The notes: generated by a model not told the origin, from the sequence alone. Counted from the first letter of the stretch, positions 1 through 9,574 are shown. The stretch is 42,266 nucleotides of DNA from Hyphomicrobiales bacterium (GCA_026981645.1 JALSII010000056.1:1-42266), one strand, 5' to 3'. Program-made: numbers and translations.

Positions 1-70
1 CCAGATTGCGGGCCTTTTCGAGCAAGGGGCGGGTCAGTGTGTCGCCCAAGTCTTCGTCATTGTCTGGCAT
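1..70 (-). CDS. N-terminal 23 codons of a gene running off the left edge; product not identified
   Basis: On the minus strand an ATG at 70 opens a frame that stays open to the window edge. The readable peptide starts MPDNDEDLGDTL and continues TRPLLEKARNL, an acidic start followed by an amphipathic stretch. An AGG lies about 11 bases before the ATG. The peptide is too short to name a family; the LLEKARNL segment would suit the start of a TldD/PmbA-type protein, but this is only a guess. The gene is divergent from the carboxypeptidase gene that follows. Confidence 0.4.
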   Translation of the reverse strand, partial: MPDNDEDLGDTLTRPLLEKARNL

Positions 71-341
71 CAAAGTTTCAACCTGATATCTGATTTTTGA
101 AGCTCTGGCCGGAAATGCCTGCTGTCTGTGCCAAAACCACCGGGTTCCCTTAGCAGGTTACCCCACTGGAAGGTCTACAGTCATTTTGTCGCGCCTTTCT
201 GCCCGGGCAGACGCAAATATGCAGCTTCTCAACCGGTTCCAACCCAAAAATGAACTGATAACAAATTAGGTGATTGTTCATGTGCCGGCGCATTGATAAA
301 GATGCTTGTGTTGTTGTCTTGTACCTGCCTGGAGGGCACGT

Positions 342-1532
342 TTGTTGCGAGTACGGAGCTGTTGTGGGCAGGGTCAATATTATCAGCCAGGACCTTTCCT
401 CAAGGGGCTTGGGGTTGTTGGCCTGGTGATGCTGGTGTTTTTTTTTGGCACTGAGGCACGGGCAAACCCCCTGCTGCTTGTGGATATGAAAACCACAGAA
501 GTTCTGATGGAACAGGATGCGGGCCAACCCTGGTATCCTGCTTCCCTCGTCAAGATGGCGACGGCTTTTGTGACTTTTCGAGCCATTGATAATGACCGTG
601 TCAGTCTTGATACACCCGTGACTATTTCAGCGCGGGCCGCGGCGGTACCGCCGGGCAAGTCCGGCTTGAGGGTGGAGACTTCCATCACCATGCAGGATGC
701 GCTCAATCTGCTGATCGTTAAATCTGCAAATGACGTGGCCATTGCCATTGCCGAAACCGTATCGGGGACGGTTGAGAATTTTGTTGCCGAGATGAATGAA
801 ACGGCGCGGGTGCTGGGCATGAGCGCGACAAATTTTGCCAATCCCCACGGGTTGTTTGACAAGGCCCAGGTTACCAGCGCGCGCGACATGGCAGTGTTGA
901 CCCTGGCCATTTGGCAGTACTTTCCCCAGTACGGGGATTTATTTGCCACCTCACTTGTCCGGCTGGGAGAAAAGAATCTGCGCTCCAATAACAACCTGCT
1001 TACTGAATTTGCCGGAACCACCGGCATGAAAACCGGCTTTATCTGTTCGGCGGGGTTAAATCTGGTTGCTACGGTTGAGCGCGGCGGGCGACAGTTTCTG
1101 GCAGTTGTGCTGGGTGCCTCTTCGGCACGGGAGCGGGGGGAACTGGCCGCAAAACTCGTGGTTGAGCATTTGAATGGTACCCGGAGGGGAACCGGGAAAA
1201 GTGTGGCTTCAATTCGCAATGAGCCGGGAATGTTACCGGTGGATATGCGCCCCAGGGTTTGTGGCCCCCAGGCTCAGGCTTATCTGGCCGAGCGCAACGC
1301 GGAATTTCCCATGGGGCTTGATGGTCAGCCAAGTTTCCTGACTGCTGAAATCGAGGAGCGTTCCTATCAGGTTGTTCCGCTGGGGCGCATTCGTGTTGTT
1401 CCATGGCCACGCCCACGTCCGGCCAGCGCCCCGCGAATGCCCCACCAGGTTGCGCTGGAAATTGTGCCGACCAGCGTACCGGGAGGTGTTGTACCTCTGC
1501 CGCGGCCCCGGCCCCACGGCCAGGTGCATTAG
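342..1532 (+). CDS. D-alanyl-D-alanine carboxypeptidase, serine peptidase S11 family (PBP5/6-like)
   Basis: This exported enzyme removes the terminal D-Ala from peptidoglycan pentapeptides. All three penicilloyl-serine transferase motifs are present in order: SLVK (S68, K71), SAN (128-130) and KTG (230-232). A hydrophobic segment ending in EARA before NPLLL is a plausible signal peptide. The C-terminus is rich in Pro-Arg repeats (PRPRP), which I recall as common in alphaproteobacterial members. The start is uncertain: the frame is open from a TTG at 306, but a strong GGAGGG at 331-336 sits 5 bases before TTG 342 (8 before TTG 345), so I chose 342. The first in-frame ATG (429) would leave too short a signal peptide. 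The family is certain; the exact paralogue (DacA, C or F) is not. Confidence 0.9.
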   Translation: MLRVRSCCGQGQYYQPGPFLKGLGVVGLVMLVFFFGTEARANPLLLVDMKTTEVLMEQDAGQPWYPASLVKMATAFVTFRAIDNDRVSLDTPVTISARAAAVPPGKSGLRVETSITMQDALNLLIVKSANDVAIAIAETVSGTVENFVAEMNETARVLGMSATNFANPHGLFDKAQVTSARDMAVLTLAIWQYFPQYGDLFATSLVRLGEKNLRSNNNLLTEFAGTTGMKTGFICSAGLNLVATVERGGRQFLAVVLGASSARERGELAAKLVVEHLNGTRRGTGKSVASIRNEPGMLPVDMRPRVCGPQAQAYLAERNAEFPMGLDGQPSFLTAEIEERSYQVVPLGRIRVVPWPRPRPASAPRMPHQVALEIVPTSVPGGVVPLPRPRPHGQVH

Positions 1533-1680
1533 GTCACGGCCCTGGAAGCCATGTCATGTTTTTATAGAAAAGGGACCCAGCGTGCATGGTCGCCCGCCCC
1601 GCCCCCCCGCGGAGCGGAGTCATGCGCAATATGCCAGCGCAAGTGAAAACAAACGACAATGCACCAGTTCAGTTTTTACT

Positions 1681-2199
1681 CTACCTGCTGGCAGGAACCG
1701 GCGTTAGTGGTACATCAGGAGCACCGAGCAATAAAACCCAGTGCACGCCATAGGTTGAACTGGGCGCATAGGCGACGGCAATGCCGGCGGTGGATGCCGT
1801 TGCATTGGCGATGGCATTGGCCTCTTCAGGGCGGCCGCGCCATCCCGAAAATGTATCGGCGAAATTGGAATAACCTGCACTCAGACTCATGTGCACAATG
1901 CCGTTTTGCGGTTTTGCGGGCCGGGTGCTGTTTCTTGCATACTGGTCGGCCAGTGCTTGGGCACTTGCGTCAAGGCTGGCATCGGCTCGCAAAGGGGCAA
2001 CCCCGCGGCTGGAGCGGTACTGGTTTATGAGTTTAAGTGCTTCGGCTCGGTCCAGAGAAGCGCCGGGGGCATCCATGCGTGCAACAAGGCCGGGGGCCAG
2101 GGCTCCGCCTGTGCAGGCCGCAAGGGCGAGGGGCAGAAAAAACAGCGCCGCAATCAACCTGAGAGGGGGAAATAAATCAGCCAGTAAAGTGCGTGCCAT
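1681..2199 (-). CDS. CAP-domain (SCP/PR-1-like) lipoprotein
   Basis: A 172-residue exported protein. The N-terminus has a hydrophobic stretch ending in a lipobox (LALAAC, acylated Cys about residue 28), so it is probably membrane-anchored. The rest fits a CAP domain: the LINQYRSSRGVAPL segment is the typical first helix, followed by ASAQALADQYA, an HMS motif and a closing GVHWVLLLG strand. Bacterial CAP proteins are small secreted proteins of mostly unknown role, some linked to envelope or spore coat. A GGAG lies about 13 bases before the ATG. It is divergent from the LdtR-like gene and convergent with the carboxypeptidase gene. The domain call is good; no function can be given. Confidence 0.8.
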   Translation of the reverse strand: MARTLLADLFPPLRLIAALFFLPLALAACTGGALAPGLVARMDAPGASLDRAEALKLINQYRSSRGVAPLRADASLDASAQALADQYARNSTRPAKPQNGIVHMSLSAGYSNFADTFSGWRGRPEEANAIANATASTAGIAVAYAPSSTYGVHWVLLLGAPDVPLTPVPASR

Positions 2200-2265
2200 G
2201 ATGGATGCGGTACTCCAAATTCAACGGGAGGGGAAAGCCCTGTTTGTCTCACATAGGGTGGGCTG

Positions 2266-2898
2266 ATGTCCAAAGCGTGGCCACATCCATACAGTGTTTA
2301 CCTGATTTTTGAAAGCACAAGAATGGAAAGTGCAGTATTTGTTCTTGATAAATCGCCGATAAAACGTCAATTTAATGGCATGACACAAGATAAATCAAAA
2401 CGCAAAATCGTATCTTCCCATCATCTGGCGACGGAAGGGGGCTGGCAGCTTTCGGAGTTCGAATTCGGGCTTATCATTGCTTATAACGGCTTCAGCCGCT
2501 GGGTTAACCATTGCATGGCGGCGGCGGGCAACCCGGAACTGAGCACGCTGGAAATTCTGGTGCTGCACAATATCACCCACCGCAACCGTTCCAAGCGGCT
2601 GACCGATGTATGCTTCATGCTCAACATGGAAGACACCCACACGGTGAATTATGCCATCAAGAAACTCATCCGGCACAAACTGGTTTCGGGGGAAAAGTCG
2701 GGCAAGGAAATTCTTTATTCCTCAACGAAAGAGGGGGTTTCCCTGTGCGAGAAATACCGGGAAATGCGCGAGCAGTGCCTGATTGAGGGCCTGAAGGTCG
2801 TGGACGGGGAAGGGCGCGACCTGAGTGAAATCGCTGCGACCATGCGCACCCTTTCGGGTGTTTACGATCAGGCCTCACGCGCCGCATCTTCCCTTTAG
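2266..2898 (+). CDS. MarR-type winged-helix transcriptional regulator, LdtR-like
   Basis: A DNA-binding regulator with a winged helix. From ELSTLEILVLH to NYAIKKLIRHKLV the layout is that of a MarR-like fold, with the recognition helix near MEDTHTVNYAIKKL and the wing at SGEKSGKEILYSS. The segment EFEFGLIIAYNGFSRW and the C-terminal YREMREQCL match what I recall of LdtR, a regulator known in Liberibacter and Sinorhizobium that controls an L,D-transpeptidase and osmotic tolerance. That family is about 170 residues long. The start at 2266 (AGGG seven bases upstream) gives 210; an internal ATG at 2380 would give 172 and fits the family better but has no visible ribosome site. Neighbouring peptidoglycan genes agree with a cell-wall role. 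Confidence 0.72.
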   Translation: MSKAWPHPYSVYLIFESTRMESAVFVLDKSPIKRQFNGMTQDKSKRKIVSSHHLATEGGWQLSEFEFGLIIAYNGFSRWVNHCMAAAGNPELSTLEILVLHNITHRNRSKRLTDVCFMLNMEDTHTVNYAIKKLIRHKLVSGEKSGKEILYSSTKEGVSLCEKYREMREQCLIEGLKVVDGEGRDLSEIAATMRTLSGVYDQASRAASSL

Positions 2899-2905
2899 AA
2901 AAAGT

Positions 2906-4207
2906 TCAACGTCCCATCAGGCCCGGCATGTAGGTCACAATCTGGGGGAAGGCGGTGATGATGAAAACCGCTCCCAGGAGCAGCAGGAAAAATGGCAGTG
3001 CGGCGCGGGCGATGGAAAGAATATTGATACCGGTCAGCCCCTGGATAACAAACAGGTTGAAGCCCACAGGGGGAGTTATCTGGCTCATCTCCACGACAAT
3101 CACCAGATAGATTCCGAACCATAAGGGGTCAATTCCGGCCCCGTCGATCATGGGCATGATGATGGAGGTGGTCAGAACCACCACCGAAATGCCATCGAGA
3201 AAACATCCCAGCAGAATAAAAAATACCGTGAGGGCCGCGAGCAGGGCCAGTGGGGAAAGCTCAAAGGCCCCAATCCAGGCTGCCAGATTGCGTGGCAGGC
3301 CGGTAAAGCCCATGGAAACGGTCAGGAAAGCGGCTCCGGCCAGAATGAAGGCGATCATGGCCGAAGTGATGGTTGCGCCCATCAGAGCTTCCATCAGCAT
3401 TTTGCGGCTGAAACTGCCCGAAAGCCACGCCAGCATTATGGAAAACACCACCCCCAGGGCAGCGGCATCCGTGGGCGAGGCGATGCCTGTATAAATGGAG
3501 CCAATAACGGCGGCTATCAGCAGGACCACCGGGATAAGGCGGCGCGAGGCGCGGATTTTTTCGAGGAAAGAATAGCGGGCACTTTCATAGGGGATGAGAG
3601 AGGGGTTAATCAGCGCGCGCACCACGACATATCCGGCAAACATTGCCACCAGCATCAGGCCGGGGATAATTCCGGCAACAAACAGGCGGGCGATGGACTG
3701 GTCTGTTGCCACCCCATAGACGATGAGAATAATCGAGGGGGGGATGAGCAGGCCAAGAGTGGCGGAGCCGGCAAGCGTTCCAATCACCAGGCGCTCAGGA
3801 TAGCCGCGCTCTTTGAGTTCGGGGATGGACATCTTGCCGATGGTGGCAGCGGTGGCAGCCGACGAGCCTGAAACGGCAGCAAAGATGGCGCAACCCAGTA
3901 TGTTGACGTGCAGCAGGCGACCTGGCACCCGCCCCAGCCAGGGTGATAATCCCTTGAACATATCTTCGGAAAGCCGACTTCGCAGCAATATTTCACCCAT
4001 CAGGATGAACAGGGGCAAGGCAGCCAGCGCCCAGGAATGGCTTTGCCCCCAGATGGTGGTTGCCATCACCTGACCCACCGGAGCGGAGGAGAAAAACATC
4101 AGGGCCATGGCGCCAACGCTGAGCAGGGCGATAGCGACCCAGACGCCCAGGGAGAGCAGGGCCAGCAACACGCCAAGCAGCAAGAGCATGATAAGCGGAT
4201 CGGACAT
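2906..4207 (-). CDS. dctM: TRAP transporter large permease subunit (DctM family)
   Basis: The 433-residue polytopic ion-translocating subunit of a tripartite ATP-independent periplasmic transporter. It is almost wholly hydrophobic with about 12 segments. Family sequences include PLFILMGEILLRS near the start, the GSSAATAATIGKM segment near 115-128, and SQITPPVGFN late in the protein. The frame begins with ATG four bases after the end of dctQ, so translation is probably coupled. In the cell it uses a sodium or proton gradient to import a carboxylate or similar anion delivered by DctP. The substrate cannot be read from this subunit; the neighbouring oxoprolinase-like gene is the best clue. Confidence 0.93.
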   Translation of the reverse strand: MSDPLIMLLLLGVLLALLSLGVWVAIALLSVGAMALMFFSSAPVGQVMATTIWGQSHSWALAALPLFILMGEILLRSRLSEDMFKGLSPWLGRVPGRLLHVNILGCAIFAAVSGSSAATAATIGKMSIPELKERGYPERLVIGTLAGSATLGLLIPPSIILIVYGVATDQSIARLFVAGIIPGLMLVAMFAGYVVVRALINPSLIPYESARYSFLEKIRASRRLIPVVLLIAAVIGSIYTGIASPTDAAALGVVFSIMLAWLSGSFSRKMLMEALMGATITSAMIAFILAGAAFLTVSMGFTGLPRNLAAWIGAFELSPLALLAALTVFFILLGCFLDGISVVVLTTSIIMPMIDGAGIDPLWFGIYLVIVVEMSQITPPVGFNLFVIQGLTGINILSIARAALPFFLLLLGAVFIITAFPQIVTYMPGLMGR

Positions 4208-4210
4208 GGG

Positions 4211-4735
4211 CTATTCCATCTCTGAGTTTTTGAGGATGGGCTTTTTTGCCCGCAGGGTTGTCCAGAACAGGTCGATAAAGGCGATGGTGAGGATGAACAA
4301 TCCACCGGAAACCGCAAGCTGAGGTACCCAGATGGGGATGGCGATAATGCCGAAGGACAGGTCGCCAAACTCATAGGATTCCATGTTCAACTGCACCATG
4401 AAAAAGGTTGCATAAGCTGAAAGAGCTGCACCCAGCGCCAGACTTGCCAGTTCAGAAACAAGACGCGGGGCGGGGCTGAAAGTCTGAAGGACCAGGGTCA
4501 CGCGGATATGCCCGCCCCTGGTCAGGGTGTAGGCAAGTGCCAGAAATGATGCCGAGGCGAGGAAAAACCCGGCAAAATCGGCATAAGAGGGAATGGTGTA
4601 GCTGTAGGCTGAGCCAAAAATCTTGGTAATCAGATTAAGGGTCACCTGAGCCGATACCACAATGCAGATGAGGGCGATAAAGCCTGCTGCAACAAAACCG
4701 CTGGCATTATAAACCGTGTCGAGAAATTTTCGCAT
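4211..4735 (-). CDS. dctQ: TRAP transporter small permease subunit (DctQ family)
   Basis: A 174-residue membrane protein with four predicted helices, the usual size and layout of DctQ. The second helix region holds the family-like stretch FFLASASFLALAYTLTRGGHIRV, in which RGGHIRV is characteristic. It sits between dctP and dctM on the minus strand, the canonical P-Q-M order. It forms the membrane complex with DctM and helps dock the binding protein. A large stem-loop lies between it and dctP. Confidence 0.9.
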   Translation of the reverse strand: MRKFLDTVYNASGFVAAGFIALICIVVSAQVTLNLITKIFGSAYSYTIPSYADFAGFFLASASFLALAYTLTRGGHIRVTLVLQTFSPAPRLVSELASLALGAALSAYATFFMVQLNMESYEFGDLSFGIIAIPIWVPQLAVSGGLFILTIAFIDLFWTTLRAKKPILKNSEME

Positions 4736-4760
4736 GGATCTCCCCCCCTCGCATCAAAAA

Positions 4761-4795
4761 CTCACGGGCCGATTTTTGGAAAACCGGTCCGTGAG
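4761..4795 (-). other. Intercistronic stem-loop between dctP and dctQ
   Basis: Two 16-base arms (4761-4776 and 4780-4795) face each other around a three-base loop. The outer 11 bases read CTCACGGGCCG against CGGTCCGTGAG. In the minus-strand transcript I count one A/C mismatch and one G-U pair. There is no T-run directly after it, so it is better explained as a processing or stability element, or partial terminator, than as a full terminator. It lies just downstream of the binding-protein gene, where such structures are known to protect upstream mRNA in other transport operons. Confidence 0.65.
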
Positions 4796-4811
4796 ATGTT
4801 ATCCAACGCTT

Positions 4812-5786
4812 TTAGTTGGCGTTATAGGCAGCGATGATGGCTTTGGCCTCGTCGCTTGCGTTGGCTTCGAGGTCGGCCAGCATCTGGGCGCCGATGTCTT
4901 TGAGGCCGGCAATCAGCTCGGCGCTGGGTTCAACAACATTGATGCCATTCTCAGCCATGGTCGCGGTTTTGGCCGAAGCTTCGGCCCGGCTCATGTCCCA
5001 ACCGCGTGTCTCGGCGGTAGCTGCCGCTTCCAGAATGGCGGCCTGGATATCGGCGTCCAGAGCGTCAAACACCTGCTTGTTTACAACAACGATGTTTTTG
5101 GGAACCCAGGCGTTGATGGGGGTGTAATAGCTCAGGAAATCCCAGGCCTTGGAGCTGACGCCGGTGGAGGGCGAGGTAATCATGGCTTCAACCTGACCGG
5201 TGGCAAAAGCCTGGGGGATGTCGGGGGCTTCAACCTGGGTGGGGGATGCTCCGGCAAGGGTCGCAAAGGATTCAAGTGCTGCATTGTAGGCGCGGAATTT
5301 CAACCCCGAAAGGTCAGCGACCGACTGAATTTCTTTGTTGGTATACAAGCCTTGTGCCGGCCATGGCACCGCAAACAGCGGCATCAGGTTCTGTTCGGCC
5401 AGAAGTTCGGTGATAACCGGCTTTTGTGCGGCCCACAGGCGCTCCGCTTCGTCATAACTTGCGGCCAGAAATGGCAGCGAATCCAGACCGAATGCGGCGT
5501 CTTCATTGGACAGGCGCGAGAGGAAAAACTCTCCGATTTGCACCTGACGGCTGCGTACGGCGTTCTTGATATCGGGGTGTTTGAACAGCGAGCCGGCGGA
5601 ATGCACGGTGATATCCAGTGCGCCATCTGTCGCCGCTCTCAAGTCATCGGCGAATTGGGAAATATTGGCGGTGTGGAATACCGCGTCGGAATAGGGCGTG
5701 GGCATGTCCCAGCTCTGGGCCTGCGCGCCGGTTGCAAACAGTGTTGCAACGGCCGCTGACATTAGTGCTCCGGTAAATTTGTTCAT
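4812..5786 (-). CDS. dctP: TRAP transporter periplasmic substrate-binding protein (DctP family)
   Basis: The extracytoplasmic binding protein of the transporter, 324 residues. It starts with a clear Sec signal (MNKFTGALMSAAVATL, cleavage after GAQAQ). The body has DctP features: the ALDITVHSAGSLFKHPDIKNAV segment, a binding-site region around LYTNKEIQSVADLSGLKFRAYN with the conserved Arg, and QVEAMITSPSTG. The ATG at 5786 was chosen over an open frame reaching 5870 because it gives a proper signal peptide and is preceded by GGGAGGA. The ligand is unknown; a divergent oxoprolinase-like gene suggests 5-oxoproline, a hydantoin or a related cyclic amide. Crystal structures of some Bordetella DctP proteins with pyroglutamate are precedent. 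Confidence 0.92.
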   Translation of the reverse strand: MNKFTGALMSAAVATLFATGAQAQSWDMPTPYSDAVFHTANISQFADDLRAATDGALDITVHSAGSLFKHPDIKNAVRSRQVQIGEFFLSRLSNEDAAFGLDSLPFLAASYDEAERLWAAQKPVITELLAEQNLMPLFAVPWPAQGLYTNKEIQSVADLSGLKFRAYNAALESFATLAGASPTQVEAPDIPQAFATGQVEAMITSPSTGVSSKAWDFLSYYTPINAWVPKNIVVVNKQVFDALDADIQAAILEAAATAETRGWDMSRAEASAKTATMAENGINVVEPSAELIAGLKDIGAQMLADLEANASDEAKAIIAAYNAN

Positions 5787-5860
5787 GATTTGATGTTCCT
5801 CCCATTGGGGTTTTGCAGATTTTTGACGCGCCAAAACAGGCACAGCGGGTCGCAGAAATG

Positions 5861-5892
5861 ATGTTGACAAATTGTTTGCATATTGTCAACGT
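5861..5892. promoter_or_regulatory. Operator-like inverted repeat with possible dctP promoter
   Basis: Perfect 8-base arms GTTGACAA (5863-5870) and TTGTCAAC (5883-5890) are separated by 12 AT-rich bases; the arms extend to 9 of 10 if one base is added on each outer side plus one mismatch. On the minus strand the right arm contains TTGACA (5889-5884), and 17 bases on lies CAACAT (5866-5861), a weak -10 that could drive dctP. The site lies between the TRAP operon and the oxoprolinase gene, so one regulator could control both. The regulator gene is not recognised in this window. Confidence 0.55.
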
Positions 5893-5971
5893 TTGTCCGG
5901 TGTTTTGAGGTTCATCGGTCCTGCTGCTGGCAAAAATGCCGCGCAACAGGTTATCGCAGTCAAGGGAAAGC

Positions 5972-8900
5972 ATGCAAGCTATGTGGCAGTTTTGGGTAGA
6001 CAGGGGCGGTACGTTTACAGACATTGTGGCGCGCAGGCCGGATGGTAGTCTTAAAACCCACAAACTTTTATCGGAAAACCCCGAGCGCTACAGGGATGCT
6101 GCCGTGCAGGGTATTCGCGACCTGCTGGGCCTTGAGCCGGGCGAAGCTATCGCGCCGGGCACCATCGACATCGTAAAGATGGGCACAACTGTTGCCACCA
6201 ATGCGCTGCTGGAGCGTAAAGGGGACCGCACGCTTCTGCTGATTACAAAGGGCATGGGAGACCTGCTGCGTATCGGCTATCAGAACCGGCCCAGGCTGTT
6301 TGACCTTCACATCGTTTTGCCGGATCAGCTTTACGAGGAGGTCAGGGAAGTCAGCGAGCGGGTTTCGGCCACTGGCGAAATCGTAATAGCGATGGATGAA
6401 GCACAGGTGCGCGAAACTCTGGCGCATGCCTATGACAAGGGGTTCCGCTCGGTTGCGATAGCCTTCATGCACGGCTACCGGTTTCATGCCCATGAGCGGG
6501 TGGCGGGGGAGCTGGCGCGTGAGGCGGGCTTCACCCAGATATCGCTCAGCCATCAGGTCAGTCCGTTGATAAAACTGGTTTCACGGGGCGATACCACGGT
6601 GGTGGATGCCTATCTGACGCCACTGCTTTCGCGTTACGTCAAGCAGGTTAGCTCCCAACTGGGATCCGGGGGCAATACCAGACTGATGTTCATGCAGTCC
6701 AATGGCGGGCTCACTGATGCGGCGCTGTTCCAGGGCAGGCATGCCATTCTCTCGGGGCCTGCCGGGGGTGTTGTGGGTATGGTGCGCACCGGTGAGGCCA
6801 TGGGCTTTGAAAAGCTTATCGGGTTCGACATGGGCGGCACCTCCACTGATGTCTGTCACTATGCAGGCACTTTTGAGCGTTCGTTTGAGACAGAGGTCGC
6901 CGGGGTGCGCATGCGCGCGCCGATGATGAGCATTCACACGGTTGCCGCGGGCGGCGGCTCCATCCTCAGCTATGCCAACGGGCGGATGCAGGTGGGGCCG
7001 CAAAGCGCAGGGGCTGACCCCGGTCCGGCAAGCTATCGTCGGGGCGGTCCGCTGACACTCACCGATTGCAATGTACTCCTGGGCAAGGTGCAGCCAGACC
7101 GGTTCCCGCATGTTTTTGGACCGCAGGGCAATCAGCCGCTTGATGAGGGTGTTGTTCGAAAGAAATTTGAAGAACTGGCCAAGCTGATTAGCGCAGACAC
7201 CGGTGAACCCTCGCGCACGCCCGAAGAACTGGCACAGGGTTTTTTGCGTATCGCGGTTGAGAACATGGCCAATGCAATAAAAAAAATCAGCGTGCAGAGA
7301 GGCTATGACGTAACGGGCTATACCATGAACTGTTTTGGCGGTGCGGGGGGGCAGCACGCCTGTCTGGTGGCCGATGTTCTGGGGATGGAGAGCATCTATG
7401 TCCATCCCCATGCCGGGGTGCTGTCGGCGTTTGGCATGGGGCTGGCCGATGTGGGGGCCATGCGTGAGCACCAGTTTGCCCGCCCGCTCGAAGAAGCGGG
7501 GGAGGCCAAAAGTATTCTGGAGGCGCTTCAAGCTGAAACCGAGGCGGAGGTAGTCGGTCAGGGCATTGCTCCGGGGGCGATTAAACATATCCGCACGGCT
7601 CATATCCGTACGGATGGCTCGCACCAGACTTTGGCGGTGCCTTTCGGCTCAGTTGCCGAGATGCGCACGGCGTTTGAACATATACACACAGCCCGCTTCG
7701 GGTTTGTCCCGCACTATGAAGCGCTGATTATTGATGTGTTGAGCGCTGAGGCTATCGGCTCCACCGGCGAGGCAACCCAATTTGCCGCGCGCGCTGGAGC
7801 GGGGGGAAAAGAAGTGGAAGCGCATAATGTGCAGATGTTTGTCGGTTCGGGCTGGCGCCAGGTGCCGCTGGTCAGCCGGAACGCTTTGGAGATAGGGCAA
7901 AAAATTGACGGTCCGGCGATCATCGTTGAAGAAACCGGCACAAATGTTGTGGAGGAAGGTTGGCAGGCTGAATGCCTGAGCGGAGGCGATCTCGTTTTAC
8001 GGCGCACGCTTGCCTTGCAACGCGAACAGGCGGCGGGCACCGAAGTTGACCCGGTGATGCTGGAAGTCTTCAATAATCTGTTCATGTCGATTGCAGAGCA
8101 GATGGGGGCGACACTGGCCAATACCGCCTATTCGGTAAACATCAAGGAGCGCCTTGATTTTTCTTGCGCTATCTTCAGTGCGCAAGGGGACCTGGTGGCC
8201 AATGCGCCTCATGTGCCGGTGCATCTGGGCTCCATGAGCCAGAGCGTGCGCACGGTGCTTGAGCAGAATGAGGGGAAAATCCGTTCCGGGGATGTGTTCA
8301 TGATGAACAATCCCTTCAACGGGGGAACCCATCTGCCCGATGTCACCGTGATAACGCCGGTGTTTGATGAACAGGGTCAGAGCATTATCTTCATTGTCGC
8401 TTCGCGCGGGCACCATGCAGACATTGGCGGCTCAACACCTGGTTCGGCACCGCCCGACAGCAGCCATATCAGTGACGAAGGCGTTCTGATTGACAATTTT
8501 CTTTTGGTCAAACAGGGAGCCTTTCAGGAGCGTGCAGCCAGGGAGTTGCTGGCATCGGGGCGCTATCCCTGTCGCAATATCGACCAGAATATCGCCGATC
8601 TGGCGGCGCAGGTGGCGGCAAATGCCACCGGAGTGCGCGAGTTGAGAAAAATTGTTCATCAGTTCGGTCTTGCTACGGTGCATGCTTATATGGGGCACGT
8701 ACAGGACAATGCCGAAGAAAGCGTAAGAAGTGTACTTGAGGTTCTCAAAAGCGGCAGTTTTACCTATTCTCTGGACAATGGATCAAGGATCTCAGTGCGG
8801 ATAGGCGTTGACAAAGCAGCGCGCACCGCGGTGATAGATTTCTCCGGCACCTCGGCCCAGGACAAGATGAACTATAATGCGCCTCTCTCCATCTGCCGGG

Positions 8901-9574
8901 CGGTAGTTCTTTACGTGTTTCGTACACTGGTTGGCGCTGATATTCCCATGAATGAAGGCTGCCTGAAGCCGCTTGATATCAGGGTGCCGGAGGGTTCCAT
9001 GATTAATCCGCGCTATCCTGCGGCGGTGATTGCGGGCAATACTGAGGTCAGCCAGGCCATTGCCGAGGCGCTCTACGGGGCGCTTGGGGTTCTTGCCGGC
9101 TCACAAGGAACCATGAACAATTTTGTTTATGGTACTGAAAGCTACCAGAATTATGAAACCATCTGCGGGGGCACCGGGGCGGGGGATGGCTTTGATGGCG
9201 CCAGCGCCGTGCACAGTCATATGACAAACACCCGCATGACCGATCCCGAGGTGCTTGAAACACGATTTCCGGTACGCATCGAGGCGTTTTCAGTGCGCGC
9301 GGGTTCGGGGGGAAGGGGCAAGAATTCCGGCGGCGAGGGAATCATCAGGAAACTGCAATTTCTTGAGAACATGACGGTCACTACCCTGTCATCGAATCGC
9401 AAGAACGCACCCTATGGGGTCAATGGCGGCAAAGCGGGGTGTCCGGGGGAAAACACCATCATTCGGGCTAATGGAACAGTGGAAAAACTGGCAGGGAATG
9501 ATAGTGCCAAGGTGAACGCAGGCGATGTCTTTGTGATGAAGACACCGGGCGGGGGTGGGTTTGGTGCTGCCTGA
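5972..9574 (+). CDS. Fused hydantoinase A/B family protein, 5-oxoprolinase-like (ATP-dependent cyclic amide hydrolase)
   Basis: A single polypeptide of about 1200 residues containing both halves of the hydantoinase/oxoprolinase family. The HyuA half opens with [11 protein letters not shown], then [11 protein letters not shown] and [10 protein letters not shown], the ATP-grasping and metal-site signatures of the actin-like fold. The HyuB half starts near [12 protein letters not shown] and carries [18 protein letters not shown] and [11 protein letters not shown], ending with GGGGFG. Eukaryotic and some bacterial 5-oxoprolinases (EC 3.5.2.9) have this fused form, opening 5-oxo-L-proline to glutamate at the cost of ATP; relatives act on hydantoins or acetone-type substrates. 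I chose the ATG at 5972 because AAGGG precedes it and the conserved region begins soon after; an ATG at 5936 has no ribosome site. The divergent TRAP transporter supports a catabolic role. Confidence 0.88.
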   Translation: MQAMWQFWVDRGGTFTDIVARRPDGSLKTHKLLSENPERYRDAAVQGIRDLLGLEPGEAIAPGTIDIVKMGTTVATNALLERKGDRTLLLITKGMGDLLRIGYQNRPRLFDLHIVLPDQLYEEVREVSERVSATGEIVIAMDEAQVRETLAHAYDKGFRSVAIAFMHGYRFHAHERVAGELAREAGFTQISLSHQVSPLIKLVSRGDTTVVDAYLTPLLSRYVKQVSSQLGSGGNTRLMFMQSNGGLTDAALFQGRHAILSGPAGGVVGMVRTGEAMGFEKLIGFDMGGTSTDVCHYAGTFERSFETEVAGVRMRAPMMSIHTVAAGGGSILSYANGRMQVGPQSAGADPGPASYRRGGPLTLTDCNVLLGKVQPDRFPHVFGPQGNQPLDEGVVRKKFEELAKLISADTGEPSRTPEELAQGFLRIAVENMANAIKKISVQRGYDVTGYTMNCFGGAGGQHACLVADVLGMESIYVHPHAGVLSAFGMGLADVGAMREHQFARPLEEAGEAKSILEALQAETEAEVVGQGIAPGAIKHIRTAHIRTDGSHQTLAVPFGSVAEMRTAFEHIHTARFGFVPHYEALIIDVLSAEAIGSTGEATQFAARAGAGGKEVEAHNVQMFVGSGWRQVPLVSRNALEIGQKIDGPAIIVEETGTNVVEEGWQAECLSGGDLVLRRTLALQREQAAGTEVDPVMLEVFNNLFMSIAEQMGATLANTAYSVNIKERLDFSCAIFSAQGDLVANAPHVPVHLGSMSQSVRTVLEQNEGKIRSGDVFMMNNPFNGGTHLPDVTVITPVFDEQGQSIIFIVASRGHHADIGGSTPGSAPPDSSHISDEGVLIDNFLLVKQGAFQERAARELLASGRYPCRNIDQNIADLAAQVAANATGVRELRKIVHQFGLATVHAYMGHVQDNAEESVRSVLEVLKSGSFTYSLDNGSRISVRIGVDKAARTAVIDFSGTSAQDKMNYNAPLSICRAVVLYVFRTLVGADIPMNEGCLKPLDIRVPEGSMINPRYPAAVIAGNTEVSQAIAEALYGALGVLAGSQGTMNNFVYGTESYQNYETICGGTGAGDGFDGASAVHSHMTNTRMTDPEVLETRFPVRIEAFSVRAGSGGRGKNSGGEGIIRKLQFLENMTVTTLSSNRKNAPYGVNGGKAGCPGENTIIRANGTVEKLAGNDSAKVNAGDVFVMKTPGGGGFGAA

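Noticed and set aside
383..1219. A 278-residue frame antisense to the carboxypeptidase gene
   Set aside because: The plus strand carries three catalytic motifs; the minus frame has no recognisable domain.
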